The notes: generated from the letters alone by a model not told the origin. Numbered from the stretch's first letter, positions 13,516-22,659 are shown. The stretch is 64,000 bases of DNA from Gammaproteobacteria bacterium (GCA_022819855.1 JAJEGN010000011.1:62001-126000); one strand, 5' to 3'. A program made the numbers and translations.

Positions 13516-13709
13516 CGGCTGTTCAGGCTCGAGGAGTGTCGCGGGTTACGATCGCTCGATAGTTCCCGAAGATTCGAACGCCCGGCCATGACAAGCGGTC
13601 GGCCTTCAATGAGCGCCGCCGAAACTGAATTCGATGCTGACGGGGTACAAGACTGCGCATCAATCGCACAGCGCGCGCAGACCCTTGGGATCGGTCGAAA
13701 CCATCAGGC

Positions 13710-13937
13710 TCATCGGCGATGCGCGACGAACTGCTGCACGGTCAATCCGACATCGCGGGCGATACAACGCAGCAGGATCGGAGACAGGTCGCGCCCGCCG
13801 TGCACCGGTACCGTTGTCGCTCGGCCGTCCGGATGACGGAAGCGCTTGTGCGAACCGCGCTGTCGGACTTCCTCGAATCCGAGGAGCGCGAGGATGGCCA
13901 TGGCCTCTCGCGGCTTGAGGACAGGTACCTTCGGCAC
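13710..13937 (-). CDS. hicA: HicA-family mRNA interferase toxin
   Basis: A 75-aa protein with the HicA/YcfA double-stranded-RNA-binding fold: the signature GSHKRFRHPDG with catalytic His30, then TTVPVHGGRDLSPILLRCI. Such toxins cleave mRNA when released from HicB. It starts 6 bp after the hicB stop, so the order is antitoxin then toxin, which is less common than hicA first. It lies about 190 bp beyond the start of the R-M gene, on the same strand. Confidence 0.88.
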   Translation of the reverse strand: MPKVPVLKPREAMAILALLGFEEVRQRGSHKRFRHPDGRATTVPVHGGRDLSPILLRCIARDVGLTVQQFVAHRR

Positions 13938-13943
13938 GCAGTT

Positions 13944-14153
13944 TCAGGCCACCACCACGACCTGTGTGCCGACGAACTCGCCCGCCATCCGAGGCTTGCC
14001 GTCATCCAAGATCATGGAGATGACTTCCTTCAGATTGTGGTTGAGTTCCTCAAGCGATTCGCCTTGGCTGTGCGCACCGGGAAAGCCGGGTACGTAGCCG
14101 ACATAGACTCCCGTGTCGGGGCAGCGTTCTACAACGGCAGTGTAACTTTGCAT
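13944..14153 (-). CDS. hicB: HicB-family antitoxin (short form)
   Basis: A 69-aa protein with the partial RNase H-like HicB fold: YTAVVERCPDTGVYVGYVPGFPGAHSQG followed by the amphipathic helix SLEELNHNLKEVISMIL. It should bind and neutralise the HicA toxin encoded 6 bp downstream. It ends after the core and lacks the C-terminal helix-turn-helix or ribbon-helix-helix of longer HicB proteins, so it may not regulate DNA directly. Confidence 0.85.
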   Translation of the reverse strand: MQSYTAVVERCPDTGVYVGYVPGFPGAHSQGESLEELNHNLKEVISMILDDGKPRMAGEFVGTQVVVVA

Positions 14154-14492
14154 CGGCGATGGGTCCGAACTTGAGCGAGGGCGATCATTCTAACCCGGCC
14201 TGGGCCGGCAGCGCTGTTCGATTTGCGCTGGTATCGGTCCGCTGGTCTCGTCGCGCACGCTGTTATGGTGCCGCAAAAAACGGCTCGATGGCGAGGTCGG
14301 CCCGCACGGTTGGCGCAGACCATCGCCGGGCAACGCTCGGGCAAGGCGGTTTTGCCCGCCTGGTCGCGAGACAGTAAGATGGCGCTCGTCAAACCACCGT
14401 CCCGGACAACCGTGTCGAAGCACCGGGGGAACTCAAGAACATCCGGACCATGTGTAAGCTGCGTCTCGGCTTTGCGGTGCCGTTACGTTGCC
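14154..14492. other. Intergenic region between hicB and the DUF3604 gene
   Basis: About 339 bp between divergent genes. Open frames cross it, but none has a recognisable product or ribosome site. It should contain the hicBA promoter and the promoter of the DUF3604 operon. Nothing else can be supported. Confidence 0.4.
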
Positions 14493-16274
14493 ATGGCAGT
14501 GTCCACGTCCGTTGCCGCTCTCTGCAACGCAGCGTTCGTTTCCGTCGTGGCGGCTCAGCCAGTTGCGGAACGCCACGTTTTCTTCGGCGATCTGCATCTG
14601 CACACGAGCTATTCTCTCGACGCCGCGGCCGTGAAGACCGAGACCACGCCTGACGACGCGTATCGGTTCGCCAAGGGCGAGCCCGTCAGGTATTACGACA
14701 GAACCGTCGTACGCCACACGCCGCTTGATTTCCTCGCCGTGACCGACCATGCGGAATACCTCGGCAACGTTCAGCTCGCGCTGCAGGGCGAAATCGACCT
14801 GCCCGGCGACGGCTGGCAACGGCTGTTCGCGCATGACGGCGGTCCGGTCATGTTCGAGTTCATGGCCCGGGTCAACCGCGGGCTGTTTGGAGAAGACACG
14901 CCTGGGCTCTCGAATCCGGCCCTCGTCGCCGGTCACTGGCGCGACATCATCGACGCGGCGGAACGTCATTACGAACCCGGAAGATTCACGAGTTTCGTCG
15001 GATTCGAATACTCGCCGAACATTCGGGCGACCCCATCGGCCCACCTGCATCGCAACGTCATTTTTCGCGGCCCGGACTACCCGGACATGCCGTTCGCGTC
15101 GACCGATTCCCTTAATCCCGAGTCGCTTTGGGCCTATGCCGACGCCAATCGAGAACGGGGCATCGATTCGCTCATGATTCCGCACAACACCAATATCAGT
15201 TACGGGCGGGCTTTCAGCTTCGAAGACGTGGACGGTGAGCCGATCGATGCCGAATACGCTGCAACCCGGGCGCGCAATGAGCCGCTCGTCGAAATCACGC
15301 AGAACAAGGGCACGACCGAAACGCGGCCTGAAATCTCGCCCGACGACGAGTTCGCCGACTTCGAACTGATCGACGCCGGCAGGGACCAGCCGGGCGGAAG
15401 TTACGTTCGGCCCGGTCTCCTGCGCGGTCTGGAAATTGCCGAGCGAATCGGGGTCAATCCTTTCGAACAGGGTTTCATCGGGTCGACGGATTTTCATTCC
15501 GGCCTTTCGACAAGCGAAGAGGACAACTTCCCGGGCGCTTTGGGTCTCAGCGACAGTCACCGGGATCCGGTCATGATTCTGCAGGATCTTTCGCCGATCA
15601 TCGGCAGCCCGCTGGCGGCGCTCAGTGCGTCGGGTATCGCCGGTGTGTGGGCCGAAGAAAATACCCGCGAGTCGATCTTCGATGCGCTTCGGAGGCGCGA
15701 GGCGTTTGCGACGTCGGGACCGCTGATTCGGGTGCGCATGTTCGCCGGTTGGGGCGACGCCAATGAACTTGGGGACGGGCCCGACTGGGCCGATCGGGCT
15801 TACGAGTGGGGCGTCCCGATGGGGGGCGTGCTTGCCGGGCGAGAAGAACCCCGGGGGCCGGAATTCGTCGTACACGCATCGAAAGATCCGTTCTCCGGCA
15901 ACCTGGATCGGATCCAGATCGTCAAACTCTGGCGCCGTAACGGCCGCTCGTTCGAAAGGGTCTACGATGTCGCATGGTCGCCCGACCGCGCCGTCGACGA
16001 CGCAACGGGCCGCCTGGAGCCCGTCGGCAATACGGTGGATGCCGAAACTGCTACCTACGAAAATACGATCGGGGCGGCAGAGCTCTTCGGGACGTGGCGC
16101 GATCCTGACTTCGATCCGGCCGAGAGAGCGCTCTACTACGCGCGCGTGATCGAGATACCGACACCGCGCTGGGCCACGTATCTGTCGGTCGAGAGCGGCG
16201 TTCCTCTGGGTGAAAGCATCCCGGCATGGCTTCAGGAGCGAGCCTGGACGTCGCCAGTCTATTACACGCCGTAA
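14493..16274 (+). CDS. DUF3604 (PHP-like) secreted protein, full-length copy
   Basis: A roughly 593-aa exported protein of the DUF3604 family. It opens with the metal-binding motif FFGDLHLHTSYS after a signal-like segment, followed by the ADHAEYLG motif, IPHNTN at about 15179-15196 and GSTDFHSG, a set recalling PHP-type phosphoesterases. The start is uncertain: ATG 14493 gives a hydrophobic leader, while TTG 14472 would add a basic n-region. The function of the family is unknown. It heads a tightly packed operon with a shortened paralogue, a PpiC isomerase and HupE/UreJ. Comparison with the paralogue shows what the latter lost. Confidence 0.82.
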   Translation: MAVSTSVAALCNAAFVSVVAAQPVAERHVFFGDLHLHTSYSLDAAAVKTETTPDDAYRFAKGEPVRYYDRTVVRHTPLDFLAVTDHAEYLGNVQLALQGEIDLPGDGWQRLFAHDGGPVMFEFMARVNRGLFGEDTPGLSNPALVAGHWRDIIDAAERHYEPGRFTSFVGFEYSPNIRATPSAHLHRNVIFRGPDYPDMPFASTDSLNPESLWAYADANRERGIDSLMIPHNTNISYGRAFSFEDVDGEPIDAEYAATRARNEPLVEITQNKGTTETRPEISPDDEFADFELIDAGRDQPGGSYVRPGLLRGLEIAERIGVNPFEQGFIGSTDFHSGLSTSEEDNFPGALGLSDSHRDPVMILQDLSPIIGSPLAALSASGIAGVWAEENTRESIFDALRRREAFATSGPLIRVRMFAGWGDANELGDGPDWADRAYEWGVPMGGVLAGREEPRGPEFVVHASKDPFSGNLDRIQIVKLWRRNGRSFERVYDVAWSPDRAVDDATGRLEPVGNTVDAETATYENTIGAAELFGTWRDPDFDPAERALYYARVIEIPTPRWATYLSVESGVPLGESIPAWLQERAWTSPVYYTP

Positions 16275-16288
16275 GCCATGACCTGAAG

Positions 16289-17458
16289 ATGCCCAAAGAT
16301 GCTGTCGCCGCAACGGTCGGCCGTCTGAATGCGCCGCGTAATCCTGTCGGCGCAATGCTCGTCGGTCTGAAGACGCTGCAGATCGCAGCCGTCGCGGCGG
16401 CCGCTGCCCCGAAGACGCCGCGAAACGCGGTCGCCACAGCGGTTGTTTGCCTGCTTGCGGCTTGCGGACAGGGACGAGACGCCTTCGAGGACGGCAACGA
16501 TCAGTCCCCGGCTGCCGGGCTTGCCGATGAAGTCAATGCTGCGGCGATGCCCGAACAGGCAGAGGATCGGGTCATCCTCTGGGGCGACACCCATCTGCAT
16601 ACCCTGAACTCCACCGACGCTTACGAAAGCGGTGTGGCCAACGCGGATATCGACACGGCGTTTCGCTATGCGAAGGGTTTCCCGGTCGTTCATCCGCGCA
16701 CCGGTCTCAGGATCCGGATCGACGAGCCGCTCGATTTCCTTGTCGTTGCGGATCATGCGGAAATGCTCGGCATGTTCCCGCGGCTTCGGGACCGCGATCC
16801 CGACGTGCTTGCAACTGCGGGCGGACAGGAGCTGTTGGCGCTCTTTGAGGAGGGAGCGGACACGGCTTTCGGCGCTCTCGTCAGGCTGGCGGTGGACCCG
16901 ACGGACAGCGCCATTGCCGACGACTTGAACGCGCCGTCGATACGGCAGACGAGCTGGGATGCTCAGGTCGATGCCGCGGAGCGCCACAGCGACCCCGGGA
17001 CCTTCACGGCGCTCAACGGCTGGGAGTGGAGTTCGACCCCGGGCGGTCTGAATCTGCACCGGGTGGTCTTCACGCCAGCCGATGCCGATACGGCCAGGCA
17101 GTTCCTGCCGTTCAGCAATTTCGACAGCATCGACCCGGAAGACCTGTGGGCGTATCTGCGTGACGTACGCGAGCGCACGGGCGCCGACGGCAACCTCGAG
17201 CCGGTTGGCGACACCGTCGACCCGGCAACGTCACGGTACACGAACACCATCGGTGCGGCGGAACTCGCGGCGCATTGGCGCGACCCTGAGTTCGATCCGG
17301 CGGCAGCGGCGTTCTACTACGTTCGCGTGCTCGAGATCCCGACGCCGCACCACCACGTCTCCGAAGCGCTGGCGCTTGGACTGGATCCGGCGGCGCTGGA
17401 CTTCGCGACAACGATCCAGGAACGCGCGTTTTCGTCTCCCGTATGGTATTCGCCGTGA
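16289..17458 (+). CDS. DUF3604 paralogue with large internal in-frame deletion
   Basis: Second DUF3604 copy, about 389 aa from ATG 16289. It has the opening WGDTHLHTLNS and VADHAEMLG motifs and the closing YTNTIGAAELAAHWRDPEFDP to IPTPHH block, but it jumps from LWAYLRDVRERTGAD directly to GNLEPVGDTVD near 17190. The full copy has about 280 more residues there, including the IPHNTN and GSTDFHSG motifs. The reading frame is kept, so a shortened protein may be made, but core metal-site elements are gone. The N-terminus is alanine-rich with an apparent lipobox (VCLLAAC); the exact start is uncertain. Its stop overlaps the next start by one base (TGATG). Confidence 0.78.
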   Translation: MPKDAVAATVGRLNAPRNPVGAMLVGLKTLQIAAVAAAAAPKTPRNAVATAVVCLLAACGQGRDAFEDGNDQSPAAGLADEVNAAAMPEQAEDRVILWGDTHLHTLNSTDAYESGVANADIDTAFRYAKGFPVVHPRTGLRIRIDEPLDFLVVADHAEMLGMFPRLRDRDPDVLATAGGQELLALFEEGADTAFGALVRLAVDPTDSAIADDLNAPSIRQTSWDAQVDAAERHSDPGTFTALNGWEWSSTPGGLNLHRVVFTPADADTARQFLPFSNFDSIDPEDLWAYLRDVRERTGADGNLEPVGDTVDPATSRYTNTIGAAELAAHWRDPEFDPAAAAFYYVRVLEIPTPHHHVSEALALGLDPAALDFATTIQERAFSSPVWYSP

Positions 17459-18330
17459 TGCTGCGCAAGTTCATCAGTGAGCCGTTGACCCACTTCCTGC
17501 TGGCCGGGGCGTTACTCTTCGTCATTGTTTCGCTGTCGCAGGGGCTCCGTGACGACGATCGCACGATCACAGTCACCGAGGACGATCTCCTGGAATACTT
17601 GCAGGGCCGCGCGCAGGTTTACGATGAAGAGACGTTCGCCGAACTCGTCGATTCGATGTCCGCGGACGAGCGCCAGGCGCTGATTCTGGACGTTGCGAGC
17701 CAGGAAGCCCTCTACCGCGAAGGTCTGGCCATCAGCCTGCCGGATGTCGACCCGCTGGTACGTCTTCGCACGGTTCAGCAGATGCGCCTGTTGCTGATGG
17801 AGGAGGCGGCCGCAAACGTCTCGGTTGGCGATCGGGACATTGAACGTCATTACGATGAACATCGTGACGACTACCGCGTGCCGCCGCGGATCACGTTCAC
17901 CCACGTGTTCGTCAACGCGAGAGAGGGCGCCGATCGGAATACGGCGAGGGCGCGAGCATTGCTCGGTGAACTGCGCGCCAGCGACGTTCCGGCCACGCAA
18001 AGCGGCCGGCATGGCGACCGCTTCCTGTATCAGCGCAACTATGCCGACGTGAGCGATCGGCAGGTGCGATCGCATTTCGGCGACGGTTTCGCAGCCGAGG
18101 TGTTCGAACTGGCTCCCGGCGAGTGGAGCGATCCTCTGGCTTCCGATCACGGCTGGCACCTGGTTTTCGTCACCAGGAAAGCGGGAGCGCGCCTACCCGA
18201 GCTTGCGGAGATCGCCGAACGCGTGCGCGACGACGCGCTGGCGGCGAAACGCGAAGCCGCAGCGCGTGAAGCGCTCGAGTCGTTGCTGGATGAGTACGAA
18301 GTCGTTGTCGCCGTTGACGCGTCGCAATGA
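17458..18330 (+). CDS. Membrane-anchored PpiC-type peptidyl-prolyl isomerase
   Basis: A 290-aa parvulin-like protein. One N-terminal membrane segment (HFLLAGALLFVIVSL) anchors it, and the rest should face the periplasm. The helical region (about 30-130) is followed by a parvulin domain beginning PPRITFTHVFVN, with GEWSDPLASDHGWHLVFV near its end. It probably assists folding of exported or membrane proteins, perhaps its DUF3604 and HupE neighbours. The ATG at 17458 shares one base with the upstream stop, and its own stop overlaps the HupE start by 4 bp (ATGA), so the genes are translationally coupled. Confidence 0.82.
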   Translation: MLRKFISEPLTHFLLAGALLFVIVSLSQGLRDDDRTITVTEDDLLEYLQGRAQVYDEETFAELVDSMSADERQALILDVASQEALYREGLAISLPDVDPLVRLRTVQQMRLLLMEEAAANVSVGDRDIERHYDEHRDDYRVPPRITFTHVFVNAREGADRNTARARALLGELRASDVPATQSGRHGDRFLYQRNYADVSDRQVRSHFGDGFAAEVFELAPGEWSDPLASDHGWHLVFVTRKAGARLPELAEIAERVRDDALAAKREAAAREALESLLDEYEVVVAVDASQ

Positions 18331-19316
18331 TGGCCGGTCGCGTTCTCGCCCTGATCCTGTGCCTGTTGGTGTCGATCTCCGTGCGCGCGGACGACAGCCG
18401 CCCTTTGACGGTGATCATCGCGGCGCAGGGCGATGGCGTTTATCGCACGACCTGGAAACTGCCGGTCAACATAGAGCCCCGGCACCTGCCGCAACTCGTC
18501 GCGCCGGTCGGCTGCGAGATCGCCGGCGACCGCAGGTCGTGGTCCGATGCCCTTGGGTATTGGGCCGAAGAACAATGGCGCTGCGAGAACGGTCTGTCCG
18601 GCGCCGCCGTCGCGATCGATTACCCGTTCGCGAACCCGAACCTGGCGACGATTGCCCGCGTCAGATCGGAGGACAACGCCGAAAGGACGCTGTTCGCCCC
18701 GCCGCGGGAATCGCGACTGCTGATTCCGTCGGACAACCGCGGCGGCAACATCTTCGCCGACTTTCTGGTGCTCGGTTTCGAGCACATCTGGAAGGGGCTG
18801 GACCACCTTCTGTTCGTTGGCGGACTGATCTTCATTGCGCGAACCCGACGCGCGGTGATTACGACCATCACCGGGTTCACGATCGCCCACTCGATCACGC
18901 TGGCGCTTTCGGCGCTCGACATGGTCCGGCTGCCGATCGCTGCGATCGAGAGCGCCATCGCGTTGAGCATAGTTTTTCTCGCGATCGAGATCGTGAAGGG
19001 TCCGCGCGATACGCTGACCTGGCGGCGGCCGCTCGTCGTGTCCGGCAGCTTCGGTCTCTTGCACGGTTTCGGATTTGCCGCCGTGTTGCGCGAGATCGGT
19101 TTGCCTCAGGCGGGACTGGTGCAAGGCCTTTTCGCGTTCAATGTCGGCATTGAACTGGGCCAGATCCTGTTCGCGGCAGTCCTGATATCGATTCTCGCCG
19201 CGATGCGGCGCATCCCGCTCGGCCGCCTCCGAGTCGATTTCGCACAGCGCCTCGCCGGCTACTCCATTGGCGTAACATCGAGTTTCTGGCTGATCACGAG
19301 AGTGCTCGCGGCGTGA
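18327..19316 (+). CDS. HupE/UreJ family membrane protein
   Basis: A 329-aa protein with a signal peptide (LALILCLLVSISVRA), a periplasmic N-terminal domain of about 130 residues and a C-terminal multi-pass HupE/UreJ domain. Family landmarks are GFEHIWKGLDHLLFVGGL, TGFTIAHSITLALSAL, GSFGLLHGFGFA and FAFNVGIELGQI, with histidines positioned to bind a metal. Relatives are thought to transport nickel or cobalt, but the long-form relatives found next to DUF3604 and PpiC genes have no known substrate. It is the last gene of the coupled operon. Confidence 0.85.
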   Translation: MMAGRVLALILCLLVSISVRADDSRPLTVIIAAQGDGVYRTTWKLPVNIEPRHLPQLVAPVGCEIAGDRRSWSDALGYWAEEQWRCENGLSGAAVAIDYPFANPNLATIARVRSEDNAERTLFAPPRESRLLIPSDNRGGNIFADFLVLGFEHIWKGLDHLLFVGGLIFIARTRRAVITTITGFTIAHSITLALSALDMVRLPIAAIESAIALSIVFLAIEIVKGPRDTLTWRRPLVVSGSFGLLHGFGFAAVLREIGLPQAGLVQGLFAFNVGIELGQILFAAVLISILAAMRRIPLGRLRVDFAQRLAGYSIGVTSSFWLITRVLAA

Positions 19317-19395
19317 GGAGAACCAGTCGGTATTGACGATCCGGTGCGCCGTCTCGGCAATCTTTCCGGGATTTCGGGCTAAACTCGCGAGAGCG

Positions 19396-20427
19396 ATGAC
19401 AGAAGCGCGTATGAGAAACGACACTCCATGGGTCCTGGCGGTCCTGCTGCTCGGCGCGACAGCGAGCGCCCACCACAGCGATGCCGCGCTCGACATGAAT
19501 GCTCAGGTCAGCTTCCAGGGCACGGTCAGCGAATACAGCATGCGGAATCCGCACAGCTACTTCACGGTCGACGTGACGGGCGACGACGGTGCGGCAGTGA
19601 CCTGGACCGTGCAGATGGCCTCCGCGATCTCGATCCGGCGCAGCGGTTGGACGCCCGACTCGCTGCTTGTCGGCGACGAGGTCAGCGTCGCGGTGCGTCC
19701 GGCCCGGGACGGTCGATCCTACGGCCTGCTCGTGGCCATAGAGAAGGACGGCTTGCCGATCTCGAACGAACGCGTGTCGGGACGTGTATCGGTGAGCACG
19801 ACGACGATCGAGGGCCGCTGGTTCATCGACCGCGACAGCCTCGGCGACGACTATCCCGGCGGCCTGGATCAGCTCATGGCGCGTGACCTCACGTTGACGG
19901 AAGCCGGCCGCGCGGCGCAGGCCGCATTCGATCAGAATGCAGACGACAACCCCGAGCTTGCGTGCCTGTCGAAACCGACGCCGGGCGGACTCGTTTATAC
20001 CGACCTCTATCCCATGGAGATCGAATTCCTCGATGGAGGCGAGATCATCGTGATCCGCAGCCAGTATTTCGATCAGGAGCGGGCCGTTTACATGGACGGA
20101 CGGCCGCACCCGTCGGACGAGCGGATGTATGAGGGCCATTCGATCGGCTGGTGGGAGGACGATGTGCTCGTCGTCGACACGGCGAATTTCACCGACAATC
20201 GCTCGCCCTACCAGAACGGCATACCCTCGGGCGCGCAGAAGCACGTCGTCGAGCGCTATAGGCTCCACTCCGACGGCACGCGCCTGCGCGTCGAGTTCAC
20301 GCTCGAGGACCCCGAGTACATCGTCGGCTCCATGACGCACGTGCGCGACCTTGTGTATTCACCGGATATGGACATGACGCCTTTCAACTGCGACCTGGAA
20401 ACGACACGGCGGTTCGTGCCGAGGTAG
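19396..20427 (+). CDS. Secreted DUF6152-type protein with C-terminal extension
   Basis: A 343-aa exported protein. After the signal peptide comes AHHSDAALDMNAQVSFQGTV and the block RNPHSYFTVDV, the signature of the DUF6152 beta-barrel family, also seen in the smaller protein at 32294. A second domain of about 200 residues follows, with GLVYTDLYPMEIEF, MYEGHSIGWWEDDVLVVDTANF and a terminal DVLV-type fold found in other secreted proteins of marine bacteria. Function is unknown. The ATG at 19396 is chosen over the TTG at 19333 because it gives a better signal peptide; 19411 is also possible. Confidence 0.7.
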   Translation: MTEARMRNDTPWVLAVLLLGATASAHHSDAALDMNAQVSFQGTVSEYSMRNPHSYFTVDVTGDDGAAVTWTVQMASAISIRRSGWTPDSLLVGDEVSVAVRPARDGRSYGLLVAIEKDGLPISNERVSGRVSVSTTTIEGRWFIDRDSLGDDYPGGLDQLMARDLTLTEAGRAAQAAFDQNADDNPELACLSKPTPGGLVYTDLYPMEIEFLDGGEIIVIRSQYFDQERAVYMDGRPHPSDERMYEGHSIGWWEDDVLVVDTANFTDNRSPYQNGIPSGAQKHVVERYRLHSDGTRLRVEFTLEDPEYIVGSMTHVRDLVYSPDMDMTPFNCDLETTRRFVPR

Positions 20428-20518
20428 CGTATCCGTTCCGGATCGCCTGCAACGTCTGCGAACGGGAAAGAACGACGGGTACAATCGCCTGGCCGCTCGC
20501 AAGTTTGAGGAGACAACC

Positions 20519-20872
20519 ATGGAACTGGCCGACCGCCAATGCGTACCCTGTCGAGGAGGTGTCCCGCCGATGGCTTCGGAGGACGCCGAAGCTCTGCTCG
20601 CGGAACTTGGCGGAGGCTGGACGCTGAACTCCGACGGCCATCTCGAACGCGCGTATCCGTTCGGGAATTTCGTTGCGGCGATGGACTTCGCGAACCGGGT
20701 GACGGACATCGCCGAAGAGCAGGCCCATCATCCCGACCTGTACGTCCGTTGGGGCCAGTGCACCGTCGAGATATGGACCCACAAGATCAGCGGCCTGACC
20801 GAGAGCGACTTCTACCTGGCCGCGAAGATCGACCGCGCGTGGGCGCAGGGGCTCGGGGAACAAACCGGGTGA
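20519..20872 (+). CDS. phhB: 4a-hydroxytetrahydrobiopterin dehydratase (PCD/DCoH)
   Basis: A 117-aa cytoplasmic enzyme that dehydrates 4a-hydroxytetrahydropterin to recycle the cofactor of aromatic amino acid hydroxylases, or acts in related pterin pathways. The family signature is intact: EEQAHHPDL (His70, His71) with WTHKISGLTESDF (His88) and the closing AAKIDRA. The ATG is preceded by GAGGAGACAACC. No hydroxylase gene is next to it, so the partner must be elsewhere. The extended N-terminus (LADRQCVPCRGG) is typical of proteobacterial PhhB. Confidence 0.92.
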   Translation: MELADRQCVPCRGGVPPMASEDAEALLAELGGGWTLNSDGHLERAYPFGNFVAAMDFANRVTDIAEEQAHHPDLYVRWGQCTVEIWTHKISGLTESDFYLAAKIDRAWAQGLGEQTG

Positions 20873-20901
20873 CGAGTACCCGGCTCGTTAGCGGTGCGCC
20901 G

Positions 20902-21046
20902 GGCGTGCGGGTGCGTACTATCCGTTCGACCTAAATCTCACCGCGCCGTCCATGGCGCGGCTCGAATCGGCGGCGCGTCGCTCTGCGCCATCCCTGGCCC
21001 GCTCCTCGCCGACGACGCTCGAACGGATAGTACGCACCCACACGCC
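20902..21046. repeat. Palindromic element with 28-bp terminal inverted repeats
   Basis: Arms 20902-20929 and 21019-21046 are inverted copies with 27 of 28 matching positions; the shared core reads GCGTACTATCCGTTCGA. The 89-bp interior holds a smaller hairpin (CCGCGCC at 20941-20947 with GGCGCGG at 20954-20960). It lies between the converging phhB and lctP genes, so it could act as a two-way terminator or be a non-coding mobile (MITE-like) element. No ORF is inside. Confidence 0.8.
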
Positions 21047-21051
21047 TACCG

Positions 21052-22659
21052 TTACAGATACGCGTAGATCGCCGTCAATCCGCCGATCACGCTCGCCAGG
21101 AAGATGCTGTGCCTGAACGTGAAGCGGAATAGCTGACCTTCCTGGCTGCGCGCCATTCCGGTGGCGGCCACGGCGACCGCGAGACTCTGCAGGCTGATCA
21201 TCTTGCCCATCACGCCGCCGGCGGAGTTCGCCGACGCCATGATCGCCGGGTCAAGGCCGAGTTCTCTGGCTGTGACGACCTGCAGGTTGCCGAAGAGCGC
21301 ATTGGCCGAAGTGTCGCTGCCCGTCAGGAACACGCCGAGCCAGCCGAGCATCGCGCTGAAGTACGGGAAGAGGGCGCCTGTCGCGGCGAAGGCGAGGCCG
21401 AGCGTGACTGTTGCGCCCGAGTAGTTCATCAGGAAGGCGAGACCGAGCACGGAGGCGATCGTCAGCAGCGAAAAGAACAGTTGCTGGACGACGGCGCCGA
21501 GCAGCTTGATGTACGTTAGCACGGGCATGCGCAGCAACAGGGCCGCGGCCATGGTCGCAAACGCGCAGGCCGTGCCGGCGGCGGAGAGCCAGTTCAGGTT
21601 GTAGACGGCCGCGTAGGGCGCGGGCGATTCGACGACCGGCTGCACGCGTTCGACGATGTTGTGCAGTCCCGGCCATTCGATCGCGATGGACACGGTGTTC
21701 AGCACGCGCGTTCCCCAGCCGCTGCCCCAGAGCAGCACGAAGAACACGAGGAACAGGTACGGCGACCAGGCGAGCAGCGTCGGGCCGAGACCGTGCTTCC
21801 TGACGGTCGTCACGACCTCGGAATCGCCCTCGAGATGGAACTCGTCGGACGGTTGCCAGAACTTGAACAGAACGACGAGGGCGACGATCGCGGTCAAGGC
21901 CGCGACGATATCGACGAGTTCCGGGCCGAAGGTGCTTGAGATGAACAGTTGCATCGAGGCGAAAGCGACGCCGCAGACGATGGCCGCGGGCAGCACGCCG
22001 TTCAATGCCCGAAAGCCGCCCATGACCCAGACCAGGTACCCGGGGATGAATACGGAGATCGGCGCACAGATTCTGCCGACCCAGGTGCTCAGGAGCGCTT
22101 CGTCGAGGCCCGTGATGCCCGCAAGGGTAATGACGGGAATGCCGATAGAACCGAATGCGACCGGCGCGGTATTTGCCAGCAGACAGATGCCTGCGGCGAA
22201 GAACGGCGAGAACCCGAGCCCCGTCAGCATGGCTGCCGCGACGGCAACGGGCGTGCCGAAGCCCGCGCCGCCCTCGATGAACGCCCCGAAAGCGAACGCG
22301 ATGAGCATGGCCTGCAGGCGCCGGTCGTGAGTAAGCCCGCCGATCGAGTCCTTGATGATCTCGAAATTGCCCGTCTCGAGCGTGATCCGGTAAAGCACGA
22401 TCGCCCAGTAGACGATCCAGCCGATAGGGAAAAGGCCAAAAGCCGCGCCATACAAGGTTGAGCTGACCGCGAGCGAGCCTGGCATGCCGTATACGCCGAC
22501 CGAGACGACCGCGGCAGCGGCCAGACCCGAGAGCGCCGCAATCCAGGCGGGTCGGCGCAGGACGCCGATCAGAAGCAACAGGACGAATATCGGCAGGGCC
22601 GCGGCCAGCGCCGACCAGGCAAGGCTATCCGCTATCGGTAGGTACTCCTGCTGCCACAT
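21052..22659 (-). CDS. L-lactate permease family transporter
   Basis: A 535-aa inner-membrane carrier of the LctP/LldP family with about 13 hydrophobic segments and the family blocks GAFIEGGAGFGTPVAVAAAML, LLANTAPVAFGSIGIPV and GSDTSANALFGNLQ. It should take up L-lactate or a related hydroxy acid with protons. The ATG is preceded by AGGGAGATCC. No lactate dehydrogenase gene is adjacent, so its substrate is inferred from the family only. It is followed by the converging phhB gene across the palindromic element. Confidence 0.9.
   Translation of the reverse strand: MWQQEYLPIADSLAWSALAAALPIFVLLLLIGVLRRPAWIAALSGLAAAAVVSVGVYGMPGSLAVSSTLYGAAFGLFPIGWIVYWAIVLYRITLETGNFEIIKDSIGGLTHDRRLQAMLIAFAFGAFIEGGAGFGTPVAVAAAMLTGLGFSPFFAAGICLLANTAPVAFGSIGIPVITLAGITGLDEALLSTWVGRICAPISVFIPGYLVWVMGGFRALNGVLPAAIVCGVAFASMQLFISSTFGPELVDIVAALTAIVALVVLFKFWQPSDEFHLEGDSEVVTTVRKHGLGPTLLAWSPYLFLVFFVLLWGSGWGTRVLNTVSIAIEWPGLHNIVERVQPVVESPAPYAAVYNLNWLSAAGTACAFATMAAALLLRMPVLTYIKLLGAVVQQLFFSLLTIASVLGLAFLMNYSGATVTLGLAFAATGALFPYFSAMLGWLGVFLTGSDTSANALFGNLQVVTARELGLDPAIMASANSAGGVMGKMISLQSLAVAVAATGMARSQEGQLFRFTFRHSIFLASVIGGLTAIYAYL

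Noticed and set aside
14433-16355. Long minus-strand ORF (640 codons) opposite the DUF3604 gene
   Set aside because: It is an antisense shadow of a real gene in GC-rich DNA, with no recognisable domain and an arginine-rich, low-complexity translation.
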